From: Sipunculus nudus
Lineage: Eukaryota; Annelida; Sipuncula; Golfingiida; Sipunculidae
NCBI GenBank assembly: GCA_026874595.1
Contig: CM049318.1
Location: 27,742,956 to 27,806,955 of the forward strand
Reading direction: 5' to 3'
Length of the DNA stretch: 64,000 bases
Part shown: positions 36,801-42,999 of the stretch, one piece after another
Layout: each line of letters opens with the position of its first letter
Numbering within the stretch: position 1 is the first letter of the stretch
The notes under the pieces: model-generated
What the model was told of the DNA's origin: nothing
Seen by the model: the letters and a program-made list of their open reading frames with translations, nothing else
The model's database searches: none
Program-made: the position numbers and the translations under genes

Positions 36801-36986
36801 TTACCAAATACTTAGTATATTAATTTGTCCATTATCATTTCTAATGTTGCTTTGATAGATGTCTAACAAATTTCCTCTGGTAAAATTAATTTTAAATAAT
36901 GAGTTATTACACTTACCAGATTGTGAAGAGATCAGATCTAGTTGAAGAAATATACACAAGGTGACGGAAAGCAACACAGTTCCCAT
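1062..36986 (-). CDS. Secreted protein with eight tandem FAMeT-like domains; 17 exons, 3' end outside window
   Basis: This is a multi-exon gene rebuilt by hand. The exon lengths (70, 296, 133, 48, 42, 158, 277, 246, 195, 447, 204, 234, 194, 250, 444, 311 and 139) sum to 3,688 nt, or 1,229 codons plus one base. Reading frame agrees at all 16 junctions. Domains lie at about residues 24-166, 197-341, 342-488, 489-637, 638-783, 784-931, 932-1079 and 1080-1229. Each has a Cys in a 'xxCxDA'-like motif, a second Cys before the 'FWxxW' strand, then 'xxxGxG' and a closing 'GxWxF'-like strand. The family (Pfam Methyltransf_FA) is named after crustacean farnesoic acid O-methyltransferase. I see no SAM-binding motif, so an extracellular binding or adhesion role is more likely, but that is inference. 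The last exon ends in phase 1, and no stop codon or further exon is visible before the left edge. Confidence 0.87.
1613..2132 (+). mobile_element. Family E MITE (TTAA type), copy 1
   Basis: This matches the copies at 32,376 (inverted), 37,551 and 51,381. Shared words are TGGCTTCCTCTGTGTA, CACAGCAATG, ATATGCGGAGG, CAAAACGCCAT and GATATCCACGTTTTCTG. It ends in a degenerate form of the terminal repeat reading AGGTGATTGGACCCCTTTAA. An internal 62-bp segment is duplicated in tandem (1,832-1,955). There is no coding capacity. Confidence 0.75.
1832..1955 (+). repeat. 62-bp tandem duplication inside MITE E1
   Basis: Two almost identical 62-bp copies start at 1,832 and 1,894, each beginning GCGGAGGCAGAAAGATCAC and ending near GGCTTATCTGA. 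The other E copies carry this segment only once, so the duplication happened in this copy, and recently given its near identity. Confidence 0.85.
2546..2856 (-). CDS. Exon 16: first part of FAMeT domain 8
   Basis: The exon encodes 'DTLTVNTQAGMAFDNGWV', 'FKVRACREAQLAL', 'SFEVIIGANQNTRIEL' and 'ALSCSELRPFYIKWGELNS'. The acceptor is TTTGTTTATTAG (phase 1) and the donor GTAGATAAA (phase 0). It joins VGVGDN of exon 17. Confidence 0.88.
3313..4112 (-). mobile_element. 5'-truncated non-LTR retrotransposon (LINE), C-terminal end and 3'UTR
   Basis: The minus-strand frame ending at 3,702 encodes 'LIWISRLRCSSHNLEVEKGR', 'RFCKYC', 'EHHLIMKCPLY' and 'YVHYAFIRRADEL'. This is the C-terminal Cys/His segment that follows the reverse transcriptase in many LINEs. 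A 3'UTR-like stretch with AATAAA and a TTCATTCATTCATG tail runs to about 3,313. All upstream reverse transcriptase sequence is missing. The exact 5' border is uncertain. Confidence 0.72.
4129..4572 (-). CDS. Exon 15: complete FAMeT domain 7
   Basis: A single 444-bp exon, phase 1 to phase 1, encodes a whole domain. Motifs include 'SVMSCNDVHLAL', 'YEIVIGGWSNSKSAI', 'ILNCSEYRDFWIQW', 'IQVGTG', 'WLDPNYHQVRAVAVS' and 'GTGKWSF'. The acceptor is TTCTTTCTCAG and the donor GTAAGCCTT. A LINE fragment begins almost immediately after the donor. Confidence 0.91.
5015..5264 (-). CDS. Exon 14: end of FAMeT domain 6
   Basis: The exon encodes 'IRRIGTSAPSDTQTYNTQG', 'LLECNTPRRLWLSWANG' and 'IQLGIGETG', ending with FWVLDQNLG. 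The acceptor is TAATTTACAG (phase 0) and the donor GTAAGATAT (phase 1). All motifs of the C-terminal half of the domain are present. Confidence 0.89.
5811..6004 (-). CDS. Exon 13: first part of FAMeT domain 6
   Basis: The exon encodes 'EVITTLTDKGLNYFTNFIV', 'FQVQSCGDAYILL' and 'YEIHMGVNGGSTTE'. The acceptor is GATTGTTTTCAG (phase 1) and the donor GTAGATGAC (phase 0). It continues directly into IRRIGTS of exon 14. Confidence 0.86.
6090..6330. repeat. Short tandem repeat, about 31 bp x 8
   Basis: The word ATGGCTCTGACAAAATYCA recurs at about 6,095, 6,129, 6,159, 6,190, 6,220, 6,251, 6,283 and 6,314, giving a period of 30-34 bp with moderate divergence. It lies in intron 12, just upstream of exon 13. 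Confidence 0.75.
6599..6832 (-). CDS. Exon 12: end of FAMeT domain 5
   Basis: The exon encodes 'LGGNILATSPANNVLSCDQF', then 'REFWLSWKNGLLQLGTG' and 'SDADWIVGEAEG'. The acceptor is TCATGCAG and the donor GTGAGTTAA, phase 1 on both sides. It has an additional cysteine (GFACGL). Longer open frames on both strands at this place are shadows. Confidence 0.86.
7824..9158 (+). mobile_element. Family B element, copy 1 (inside A1)
   Basis: It starts ACTAGAATACGGGTAG with an imperfect GTAG...CTAC hairpin, then GTGTATCTGCCAAAA. It ends with a hairpin whose arms read TATACACAAAAC and GTTTTGGCGGGTAC around TTC, closing in TACAA. Internal modules of about 280 bp carry two GGTGGC/GCCACC palindromes each, plus CCCGATCGGTCAAACGGTTC. 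There is no coding sequence. Flanks match a family A module. Confidence 0.72.
9164..11100 (+). repeat. Internal tandem modules of A1, about 337 bp x 6
   Basis: Modules begin at the GGTGGC palindrome at about 9,164, 9,509, 9,846, 10,185, 10,507 and 10,844, with spacings of 321-345 bp. Each contains CTGCAGGAACTGATG, ATCATGACCATCAG or similar, GATATGGGTAACAGAGACC and TTTGTGCCCTGTTAACAG. The last module runs into the 3' end tract of the element. Confidence 0.85.
11310..11513 (-). CDS. Exon 11: first part of FAMeT domain 5
   Basis: The exon encodes 'NLISVRTTKMQLFDQAWL', 'FSVKTCQDARLAL' and 'FEVIIAEQNTNNRLRNG'. The acceptor is CACTTTTTCAG and the donor GTAAGAATA, phase 1 on both sides. The intradomain intron falls after RLRNG, a position not used in the other domains. 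Confidence 0.86.
11867..12313 (-). CDS. Exon 10: complete FAMeT domain 4
   Basis: A single 447-bp exon, phase 1 to phase 1, holds a whole domain of 149 residues. Visible motifs are 'YLRSCGEAVIEL', 'VLIGTSNGQTVL', 'LLNCDVRRKFWLSWGNG' and 'VQLGRG'. The acceptor is CTGTATTTCAG and the donor GTAAGAGTT. It is one of two domains without an internal intron. Confidence 0.92.
12808..13002 (-). CDS. Exon 9: end of FAMeT domain 3
   Basis: The exon encodes 'LLSCVDFRSFWVSWDQG', then 'VVRLGQGETNG' and 'NNRGLWEFRHIQ'. The acceptor is TTTGTTAACAG and the donor GTGAGTACC, phase 1 on both sides. It carries the second cysteine, the FWVSW strand and the GQG loop. Confidence 0.88.
14419..15886 (+). mobile_element. 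Family B element, copy 2 (inside A2)
   Basis: It begins ACTAGAATACGGGTAG with the hairpin GTAGTC-aacaagc-GACTAC, then GTGTATCCGCCAAAA. It ends in a GCGGCGGCGG stretch and the hairpin GTATCCGC ... TTCG ... GCGGATAC, closing in ATACAA. Palindromes GGTGGCGCCACC lie at 14,591, 14,720, 14,871 and 15,000. The two flanks join to restore a family A module with no evident target duplication. Confidence 0.78.
17164..18352 (+). mobile_element. Family C element, inner copy C2 (inside C1)
   Basis: It begins ACTAGACATTTCTTGGCACC with the hairpin GGCACC-gct-GGTGCC, then GTATCGCCAGACAAA. It ends with the hairpin GTATCTCCAGAC-tat-GTCTGGCGATAC and ACAA. An internal palindrome GGTGGCGCCACC is at 17,688. It is 1,189 bp long with no coding capacity. 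Confidence 0.8.
17461..17545. repeat. AT-rich low-complexity tract in C2
   Basis: About 85 bases consist almost only of A and T, as interleaved AAATTTAAA and TTAAATT words. It lies within element C2 and has no counterpart in C1. Confidence 0.8.
19630..19875 (-). CDS. Exon 8: first part of FAMeT domain 3
   Basis: The exon encodes 'YTIGSQTRGGSLKYNTMWM', 'LLACQDAHVVV' and 'MYEFILAQNNNKSIIRAV'. The acceptor is TGTGTCCCAG and the donor GTATGGATT, phase 1 on both sides. The following intron (13,003-19,629) holds the deepest transposon nest of the window. Confidence 0.87.
19945..20122. mobile_element. pogo-like MITE, degenerate
   Basis: This is a 180-bp block of GTGGTC and GGTGGTC words. Its right end reads, inverted, TACAGAGAAATCTTGGCTGAC. 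This resembles the CAGTGAAACCTCG-type termini of pogo/Tigger-like MITEs. The left end (CAGAGCACC) is weaker. Confidence 0.5.
20723..20999 (-). CDS. Exon 7: end of FAMeT domain 2
   Basis: The exon encodes VVFGAYYNNFTDIYGRSGT, then 'MSCTEFRTMWITWKNGEIRV' and 'STGEWKFYRDTG'. The acceptor is TTGATTGACAG (phase 0) and the donor GTTTGTAGC (phase 1). It carries the second conserved cysteine and the W-x-x-W strand typical of the domain. Confidence 0.88.
21674..21831 (-). CDS. Exon 6: first part of FAMeT domain 2
   Basis: The exon encodes 'NLIYVWTRQTYAYDTVWV' and 'DVKTCKDAHIMF', ending at RYVH. The acceptor is CATTATTTCAG (phase 1). The donor GTAATAAAC is weaker than the others, but phase 0 and the alignment RYVH|VVFGAYYNN against the YEIVIG strand of other domains support it. 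A GTTCAT alternative six bases upstream would keep frame but is not a canonical donor. Confidence 0.8.
22200..24370 (-). pseudogene. Degenerate LINE: endonuclease, truncated reverse transcriptase, C-terminal zinc motif
   Basis: Read on the minus strand with several frameshifts and stops: 'LLNWLTKHDMDKGVSFLKET' and 'SQARGAIILIGEKMQF' (APE endonuclease N-terminus), 'GGDLNFW', 'GTDHSAV' and 'NGSSYWKFNNSLAED' (endonuclease C-terminus). Then comes 'RMPENKTPGNDGI' with 'LLEKLCEDKRYI' (reverse transcriptase entry). Last is 'FKILHNYLSTNS' with 'CSYCFIKLETKEHIFNEC' near 22,440-22,520. Only about 400 bp separate the last two blocks, so most of the reverse transcriptase is deleted. It lies in intron 5. 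Confidence 0.8.
25398..25672. repeat. Tandem repeat, about 45 bp x 6
   Basis: The consensus GATTTAGTAATCTCTGATTT continues into CTATCTCTAAATTTAACTTTG. It repeats from 25,398 with a period of 44-46 bp and ends about 90 bp before exon 5. Confidence 0.85.
25762..25803 (-). CDS. Exon 5: 42-bp linker micro-exon
   Basis: A 42-bp segment between CTTTACCTTGCAG and GTAAGGAAAAG, phase 1 on both sides, encodes a short acidic, proline-containing linker (G-SLTPSYVAPDGDE). Like exon 4 it is symmetric and could be alternatively included. Its strong splice signals and frame agreement are the support. Confidence 0.62.
26491..28460 (+). mobile_element. Family A element, copy 3 (divergent interior)
   Basis: The left end is the palindrome GACCCATGGGTC followed by TGCTCAGATGA. 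The right end is a GGACGGACAGACAGACAG tract and a stem-loop at 28,428-28,456 with arms AGCTTAG/ATGACT and AGTCA/CTGAGCT, then TAAAA. The interior holds two poly-G runs (26,925 and 27,576) and recognisable but diverged module-like sequence near 27,900-28,380. Assigning both ends to one element is likely but not certain. Confidence 0.6.
29525..29572 (-). CDS. Exon 4: 48-bp linker micro-exon
   Basis: A 48-bp segment between TTCCTTTCAG and GTTTGTGTC, phase 1 on both sides, encodes about 16 residues (V-DLPEARVSSVNQKSG). It was found by looking for AG/GT-bounded open segments of the right phase; no domain homology supports it. It could be skipped without shifting the frame. Confidence 0.6.
30276..30408 (-). 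CDS. Exon 3: end of FAMeT domain 1
   Basis: The exon encodes FGQGQEAGKNLILHWEDPSP and on through 'ALAFRSSFGQTARWAVARSD'. This corresponds to the GxG loop and C-terminal strands of the domain. The acceptor is CTTTGACAG (phase 0) and the donor GTAAGATAC (phase 1). Its GC content is clearly above that of the flanking intron. Confidence 0.87.
31387..32260 (+). mobile_element. Family A element, copy 4
   Basis: The 5' hairpin is TGGCC-catt-GGCCA, followed by ACTCAGCTGA. Two modules follow, with GGTGGCGCCACC at 31,919. Then come GTTAACGGACGG and the terminal stem-loop (GGCTCAGATGACT-ttc-AGTCAGCTGAGCT) at 32,229-32,257. At about 870 bp it is the shortest apparently complete copy and defines the minimal layout of the family. 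Confidence 0.8.
32376..32847 (-). mobile_element. Family E MITE, copy 2 (inverted)
   Basis: It starts TTAAAGGGGCCCAATCACCT and ends with the complementary terminus GGTGAATGGGCAACTTTAA, with TTAA at each end. This is typical of piggyBac-type target choice. The interior is the inverse of E1, E3 and E4. Confidence 0.78.
33040..33230. repeat. Microsatellites: C-run, CT, then CA/TA
   Basis: A C12 run at about 33,050 is followed by a CT-rich stretch. Then (CA)n at about 33,163-33,182 passes directly into (TA)n to about 33,223. Confidence 0.9.
33735..33800. repeat. TA microsatellite
   Basis: A run of TA dinucleotides is broken once by ACA. The open frame of Tyr-Ile repeats here is meaningless. Confidence 0.9.
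34442..34620. mobile_element. pogo/Tigger-like MITE
   Basis: It begins TA-CAGTAAAACCTCG and ends CGAGGTTTCACTG-aaTA, giving inverted termini CAGTRAAACCTCG next to TA dinucleotides. It is about 180 bp, with GACGACC/GGTGGTCG words in the interior. It lies in intron 2, ending about 55 bp from the donor of exon 2. Confidence 0.7.
34678..34973 (-). CDS. Exon 2: first part of FAMeT domain 1
   Basis: The acceptor is TTCTGACAG and the donor GTAAGAAAC; the exon enters in phase 1 and leaves in phase 0. It encodes the N-terminal two thirds of domain 1, including 'VTSCSNAFVGL', 'YEFRIGTYGNT' and 'CSSPTKFWISF'. It has a third cysteine (TRCELL) that the other domains lack. The intron falls just before the FGQGQ strand, the same site used in domain 8. 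Confidence 0.88.
35000..36900. other. Intron 1, no recognised element
   Basis: This is AT-rich sequence between exons 1 and 2 (34,974-36,916). I see no domain, transposon end or RNA gene. Short open frames at 35,360 and 35,996 have no recognisable content. Confidence 0.5.
36917..36986 (-). CDS. Exon 1: start codon and signal peptide
   Basis: The exon encodes 23 codons beginning MGTVLLSVTLCIFLQLDL, a typical signal peptide with a hydrophobic core and likely cleavage near the following ISSQS. The start has a strong Kozak context: A at -3 and G at +4. The donor GTAAGTG follows in phase 1. The split codon joins exon 2 as GAT (Asp). The 5'UTR and promoter are not defined. Upstream sequence carries CACGTG and CAGCTG E-box-like words near 37,060, but no clear TATA box. 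Confidence 0.85.
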
Positions 36987-36999
36987 CTTTGCGGAGTTT

Positions 37000-37550
37000 G
37001 TGGAGTAGAATCACCGCAAGGACATCACTAAAAATCTAAAAAAAACGGCCAAGAAAGTCCCCACGTGCAGCTGCTATCAATGCACCTCCGTCCCAAGCCG
37101 AGAGAAGGTGCAATTAAATCTGTCATTTGAAACTAAACATTATATTGTAGGCTTGATCCACCCCTTTATTGACTGGACAAAGTTCACTTAAAGAAACGCT
37201 TTTTTCAGAAGGTTAAGGGTCAGTGGGCTCAGTTATTGATCACACCTGTAGTTGATACTGTCTGACTATCTCTGAGCAGGTGATCGCGACCTGGGTCCTG
37301 ATCGATCTGTTCACAGACCGATTGTGCAATGACTGTAAACACAACGTATTCAAACAGTAGTTAAATATATATAAACATTAAATATACAATTTTCCCAATC
37401 ATCTTTACATCCCCACCACCTGTGCTTAAACGACTCTCCTTTGATCATTTTAATAGCTCATTGAGAAAATTTGCAATGATAAATACAATCTCACTGTAAG
37501 ATATGTTGTCAAGGGAACACTGTATAATATATCAGGCCCTCATTCAGTGT
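37000..37550. promoter_or_regulatory. Presumed 5'UTR and promoter region of the FAMeT-domain gene
   Basis: This is assigned only by position, upstream of the start codon on the minus strand. CACGTG and CAGCTG words occur at about 37,060. No TATA box or initiator is convincing. Confidence 0.3.
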
Positions 37551-37975
37551 TTAAAGGTGCGCATTAACCTACCTTTTGGAAAAGAATTTATATGATTCCC
37601 TCTGGTAATGAATTAATAATCTAAGGGTAATTTTGGATGTGAAAAATGTATGTTCGTGAAGGATGTATGAACTTATAAATCAACAACATATATGTTTGTA
37701 AACACAGCAATGTTGAAAAACGGGAAAAACATGTAACATATATGCTGAGGTAGAAGGCACACTTGTGACAAAACGCCATGTGCTGCATGATGCCCTTGTT
37801 GAATTTGGTTTGATTATTTTGGCGGGCCCCCACATATTATAAACACGTTGATATAAACAAAACAAGCATGGAGTCTGTGTACAGTGATATCCACGTTTTC
37901 TGGCCTATTTTGATAAAAGTTCCAAGTAATTACCTTTGGTTCATGAATTTCAGATAGATGATTTGGCCCCTTTAA
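37551..37975 (+). mobile_element. Family E MITE, copy 3
   Basis: It begins TTAAAGGTGCGCATTAACCTA and ends GATGATTTGGCCCCTTTAA, with TTAA at both ends. It shares the interior words of E1. It lies about 570 bp upstream of the gene's start codon. Confidence 0.8.
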
Positions 37976-39480
37976 ATATTAAATATATATACTATAATTT
38001 GATAAAGAAAACTAAACGTAGTTTTCAATTTAAAATGTGTTAAAAAGAAAAGACTTAATTGAAAAAAAAATCCGAGCTTTGTATATAATAGAATGTTTAA
38101 ATCCACCGGCAAATCTTGGTAGAAAATTGGATACCCGGAGCATCAGATTCCCTTCAATTGCGCTGATCGGTAAATGTAGATATGTAATACGAAAATAAAG
38201 CTCACCGCTAGAAAAAATGGTAATATATTGTCTTTTTCGTCTGTGAGATCGAATCGTGTACTTGTTTTTAAGAATTTAATCTTTCCCAGAGCTTTTGTAC
38301 CATATGTAACTTCAAAAATATCAGTTAAAATATTAATGATAAATATATGATAAATTGATTATTTCACAGATGGATTAAATTTTTAAAAAATTGTGATATA
38401 GTGTTGTTTGATTGATGTTTATAATTATATATATTAGTTATTATACATCATTAACATTTAAACACTTTCAATATGTGGTTTGCAAACTGGTGTGCCGTGC
38501 GAGAAGTGGTATATTCAGGAACATAGTGGAGAGGGGTCCCGAAAATAATTTGCAATTTTATAGTATTTTATAGTACTGTATATATGAATTGATTATAACT
38601 TTTAATCATATTAATTTAAAATAATATACCTCACGATATTTCATATGGAATACTAATTTTCGACTGCAGTCAAAAGATTAGTTCGAACAACAAACAATGA
38701 AAAAAAATAACTTTAATACATGGAAAATAACGAATTATAATACAAGACCTATGCAGTCGGGCCTTAACCTACATGTCTGTCTGGTTAGTGATATAACAAA
38801 CGCTGTCCCTAATACCTTTGAATGGGCCGCTCCTACCCTGGACAAAGCAAGCGTCCTGCGTCACAATGATAAATGCTACTTTGCATTAAAATGTATTATT
38901 GTGATCCATATTACCTCCAAAATATAATGTATTGCTCACTGACCCTCCATAAAATTTCACCAAGATTTGCTCAATACGTTGTGCGTAAATTTACTTAAAG
39001 ACAAACCGACCAACGAATGCATAATCGCTTTGCCTCCTAGCGGAGGCATAACAAAATCAAAGCATAGAATATTGTATGTACAATGCTGCTTTCTCACATA
39101 TGTAAAGTGTAAGAAATGTTATCTCTCTCTCTTTCCCTTTCTCTCTCTCTCTTTCTCTCGCAGAGGCCCAAACAAAAACCGAACTGTCAATCAACATACC
39201 GGCATACATAATCCTCCCAATTAAGAAGGCCGTGTTATAAGCTAAAACGCACATGGAGCCCGACTGTAAAAGACTTAATTATTGATTTATGTACATGTTG
39301 TGTTACAAGTTAATTGATTAGTGCTATTCCGCAACAGAAAAAAACTGTTGATAATCGAATGATAAATGAATGGAATCTTATCGGAGAAATATGACGTCGA
39401 TACATTTATCTTGATGCATATAAATTTGTCATTCAGATAATAATTGATCAACATACACATAACTTGAATCAGTCCTTTTT
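37976..39480. other. Intergenic, nothing recognised except a CT repeat
   Basis: This stretch is AT-rich. There is a CT-rich microsatellite at about 39,121-39,160. Small open frames at 38,697 and 38,967 have no recognisable domains. Confidence 0.5.
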
Positions 39481-39483
39481 AAA

Positions 39484-39735
39484 TTTAAACTTTATTTATT
39501 TTACATGTATTGTATACAGATCATTGTTTTAAAATTCAAGGCACAGCATGACTCCGGCGGTGGCGTTCGGTTGAGTCTAGAGGTGGAGGAAAGCTGACAT
39601 TCCGGAGTAACCCACCGAAATTGGACGGGCCACTGCTACCCATGCATGCACTCTCATAGCAACGCCGGGAATCGAACCCGGGTCGCCAGCGGAGAGAGCC
39701 GAGCGTTTTTGCTCACGACTGCCCAGGCTGTAGTT
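39484..39735 (-). mobile_element. tRNA-derived SINE
   Basis: On the minus strand, a perfect pol III B box GGTTCGATTCC (plus 39,668-39,678) follows an A-box-like TGGGCAGTCGTGAGC. Next comes a conserved-centre-like segment (TTTCGGTGGGTTACTCCGG), then an AT-rich tail with AATAAATAAA. The tRNA-like head cannot fold as a full tRNA, so this is a SINE and not a tRNA gene. Confidence 0.75.
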
Positions 39736-40619
39736 AAGAATAGCCCTGTCTATAAAATATTTTTTTTTCAATATGTAAAGCAATATTAGCAATAAATACT
39801 AAATGTGAACTCACAACACAAACTGAAAATGTTGTCTCTATGGTAACTTGTCATTTCTTGTGTTTCGTACAAGTTGGCTGTGGGCCAATGACATGTGCGA
39901 GCCATGCTTGTATCCATGCAGTCAGAAATTCAGCAGCGATGCAAAGGGATTTTACAATATGCTGAGTTAAAAAGGAATTCTCTTGCTAATGGTAGGTTTT
40001 GTTTGAAAGTACACTAAAAACAATTGGTCTGGTTTATGTCAAGTGACATTGACAGTGCATCCTCATGGAGCTTTTCAGTGTGTTCCTCATTGAGGGATGA
40101 TACGGCACTCAGACAGATAGTACGCTGGTCGAAGACTCTCTAACGTCAGAGTGTGGAAAAGCGCTACTTAACCATTAGTCTATGTCTTGCCCCATGAATT
40201 TCAAGGGCCTCCTAAATAAAAAGGCCATATATAGTATAAATTACGTCGCATATAAAGTCGAACTGTTCATGTATATACTGATTCACGTATACGTGCTGTA
40301 TTATAAGTTAATTGATTTGTCCAATTCCGCAAAAGGAAAAAAAACACTAACAAAATGATTGATGATTAGGATCTTATCAAAGAACTATGAAATCATAGTG
40401 TTTATCATGAAGAATATAAGTTTTATCTTTCTACGTATAATTAATAATATACGCATAACTTGAGGCTGTCATTAAGAATACTTAACAAGGGCTACAGCCC
40501 TAATGCGAACCTGAGCATTTGGAAATACACCAGGTATAATGCTTCAATGCTGGACCATTACTTCTCATGTATATGGACAATGCAAGTACTAAACATTTTG
40601 AATAAGAAACAATTACACA

Positions 40620-41010
40620 AACATCACTGCTGAAATTCTGGCATGGATGCACATAACACGAAAATGATTGTAGGTGGCAGCACCAGTCTTGTATACAACA
40701 AAACTATCAGAGACATATACATATGCCCAATTTCAGACTGATATATCAAACCCCTCCTGAAAATAAGCAGAGACACACACTGTGCAACAATTATTGTAGG
40801 TGGCACCACCAGTCTTGTATACGACAAAGCTATTCGATATGTATATATATACCCATTTTAGGCTGATATATCAAATTCCTCTGTAGAAATAAACGGGCAC
40901 ATACATTGTGCAAAAGTCATTGTAGGTGGCGACACCTGTCTTGTGAACGAGAAAGCCATCAAAGACACATAGACAGGTCAAAATATCAGGCCAATACATC
41001 AAACTTACCA
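40620..41010 (+). repeat. 126-bp tandem modules of D1, 3 copies
   Basis: TAGGTGGCRNCACCAGTCTTG recurs at 40,671, 40,797 and 40,923 (the third as GGCGACACCTGTCTTG). Each is followed by TATATCAAAC-type words, giving a period of 126 bp. Confidence 0.8.
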
Positions 41011-41084
41011 TGAGTCTGATGCATGGGGCTGACCAGGCTTAGATGGTTGCCCCGAGTGAACTGTGACAAATTTGCTGGCTCAGG

Positions 41085-41850
41085 CTACTGCACTGAGTAA
41101 TCTCATGACCTGCACCTGGCTAACTGAGTGAACTTTTCACCTGTACCGGGCTGTACTGAGTGAACTCTTGACCTGTTGCATAATCTGATACAGTTGGCAC
41201 TCTGCCAAAGCTATAAATAGATCCAGGCTGAAATTTGGTGCCAAATCTGATGCAGTATGCAATCTGCCAATGCTATAAATAGAATGCAGCTACTGCACTG
41301 AGTGAACTCCTGACCCAAACCTGGCTGCACTGAGTGAACTCTTGACCTGTTGCATAATCTGACACAGTTGGCACTCTGCCAAAGCTATAAATAGATCCAG
41401 GCTGAACTTTGGTGCCAAATCTGATGCAGTATGCAGTCTGCCAATGCTATAAATAGAATGCAGCTACTGCACTGAGTGAACTCCTGACACATACCTGGCT
41501 GCACTGAGTGAACTCTTGACCTGTTGCCTAATCTGATACAGTTGGCAGTCTGCCGGAGCTATAAATAGATCCAGACTGACCTCTAGCCTGTTGCCAAATC
41601 TGAAATAGTAGCCACACCATTGCATAAGCTCATGTAGGGGCCCTGCCCTGAGGGGCATCACACCCATGAAGTGATCACATGGTGCCCATGAGGTGTTCAA
41701 ATGTCACCCATTAGGTGATCACATGCCTTGTGCTTGGCTGCACTGATTGAACTCTTGACCTATATCTGTCTGCACTGAATAAACTCTTGTTCCGTTGCCA
41801 AATCTGAAACAGTTGGCAGTTTCTCAACCTATTTAAAGATACACACACAA
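41085..41850 (+). repeat. About 174-bp tandem modules of D1
   Basis: CTGAGTGAACTCTTGACCTG recurs at about 41,156, 41,330 and 41,504, with CTGCCAAAGCTATAAATAGA downstream in each. A diverged partial fourth copy follows from 41,740. Confidence 0.82.
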
Positions 41851-42999
41851 TCTTGGCCTGTTGATAAATCTGTTTGCACATACTGAAAGACTTTGGCTAA
41901 AATGCTTTGTTCTCAAGCTCACATATTCATAAACTTGTTATCAAAATATCTAGAATGATAAAAGATGCAGTCCTTTCATTGTTAAAGGTCCAATAGTTCT
42001 GCCAAAAATCATTCAAGTAAACTTGAACAAAGGCCACCTAGGAATTATTTTTGTGCAGTGTTACAGAAGTTATAATTGAATAAGAATTTTGTAGAAGAAC
42101 AGTTTTGAAGTCCTCAATTTGAAATAGACATAATAATGGCCATAAGACCAACTTAAGCTTTTCTGATATGATTGAAAGAACCTTGTCCTAGGATAATTCT
42201 TCAACTTGACAGTTTCATCATAAACATTTTAAGCTGAAAGAGGCTAAAATTGTGAGGTTTTGCCCATAAAAAACAAGTCAATGTAGGTGGCACCAAAAAA
42301 TCTGCAACTTCAAATATGAGTCATGTGACCAACATTTGCACAATACCTGGTAATGCTAGCTTCTGTCATTTCTGAGACTGTCATTTTAGTATGCTTTTTT
42401 CGGACAGATGACTAAGTTCAACTTCCTGTAACTCGGCCAAAATTCACTGGACTTGAACCATTCGAACAAACCTGAGAGAGATGGTATAAAAGATTATTTC
42501 TGTGAAGTATTGAACAATTTGGCGGAGGAGAAGATTTTTAAAGGTTTTTTAGCTTTTTCTCTATAAAATCTCAAAAATGCAGAACTTTTCAGATGGCTAA
42601 TTTTTTGCATTAAATTTTATGATGCTAGCTCCAGTTGTTTTCAAAATAGTATGGGTTAACGTACAGACGACGGACGCTGCCACATCATCGCATTAGCGCA
42701 CAGGTTCGCTAAAAATTACTACAGATGCATATTGAATGCAAAATTATAATACAGATACATCTCACTGATGGCAAAATCTTGAATTAAGTTGAGTATGGAT
42801 ACCAATTATTTATAATCCATGTATAGCCGTCGTTATATACCCAAAGAGAGCTGTATACCTGTGATTGTAAACATTGCCTGGCATGAGGAATATCTTAAAT
42901 CATAAATCTACATTTTTTAAAAGCTTTTAAAAAACATTCTTGTCAATATTAACCATAGATAACCTGAAATCTAAATGTCTATAGAGGCATGATGCAACG

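Larger units (their letters stand above)
40488..42715 (+). mobile_element. Family D element, copy 1
   Basis: The 5' hairpin is GGCT-ac-AGCC, followed by CTAATGCGAACCTGAG. The 3' end has GTTAACGTACAGACGACGGA and then GCATTAGCGCACAGGTTCGC, whose inverse matches the 5' subterminal motif. The interior has two tandem arrays and a GTAGGTGGCACCA near-palindrome at about 42,281. There is no coding sequence. Confidence 0.68.

Noticed and set aside
39600-39735. A true tRNA gene
   Set aside because: Only the B box is perfect. There is no acceptor stem or anticodon arm, and the sequence continues into a SINE body and tail.
40020-40195. Second SINE (AGACTAATGGTTAAG resembles a pol III A box on the minus strand)
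   Set aside because: There is no convincing B box and no recognisable tail, so it is too weak to annotate.
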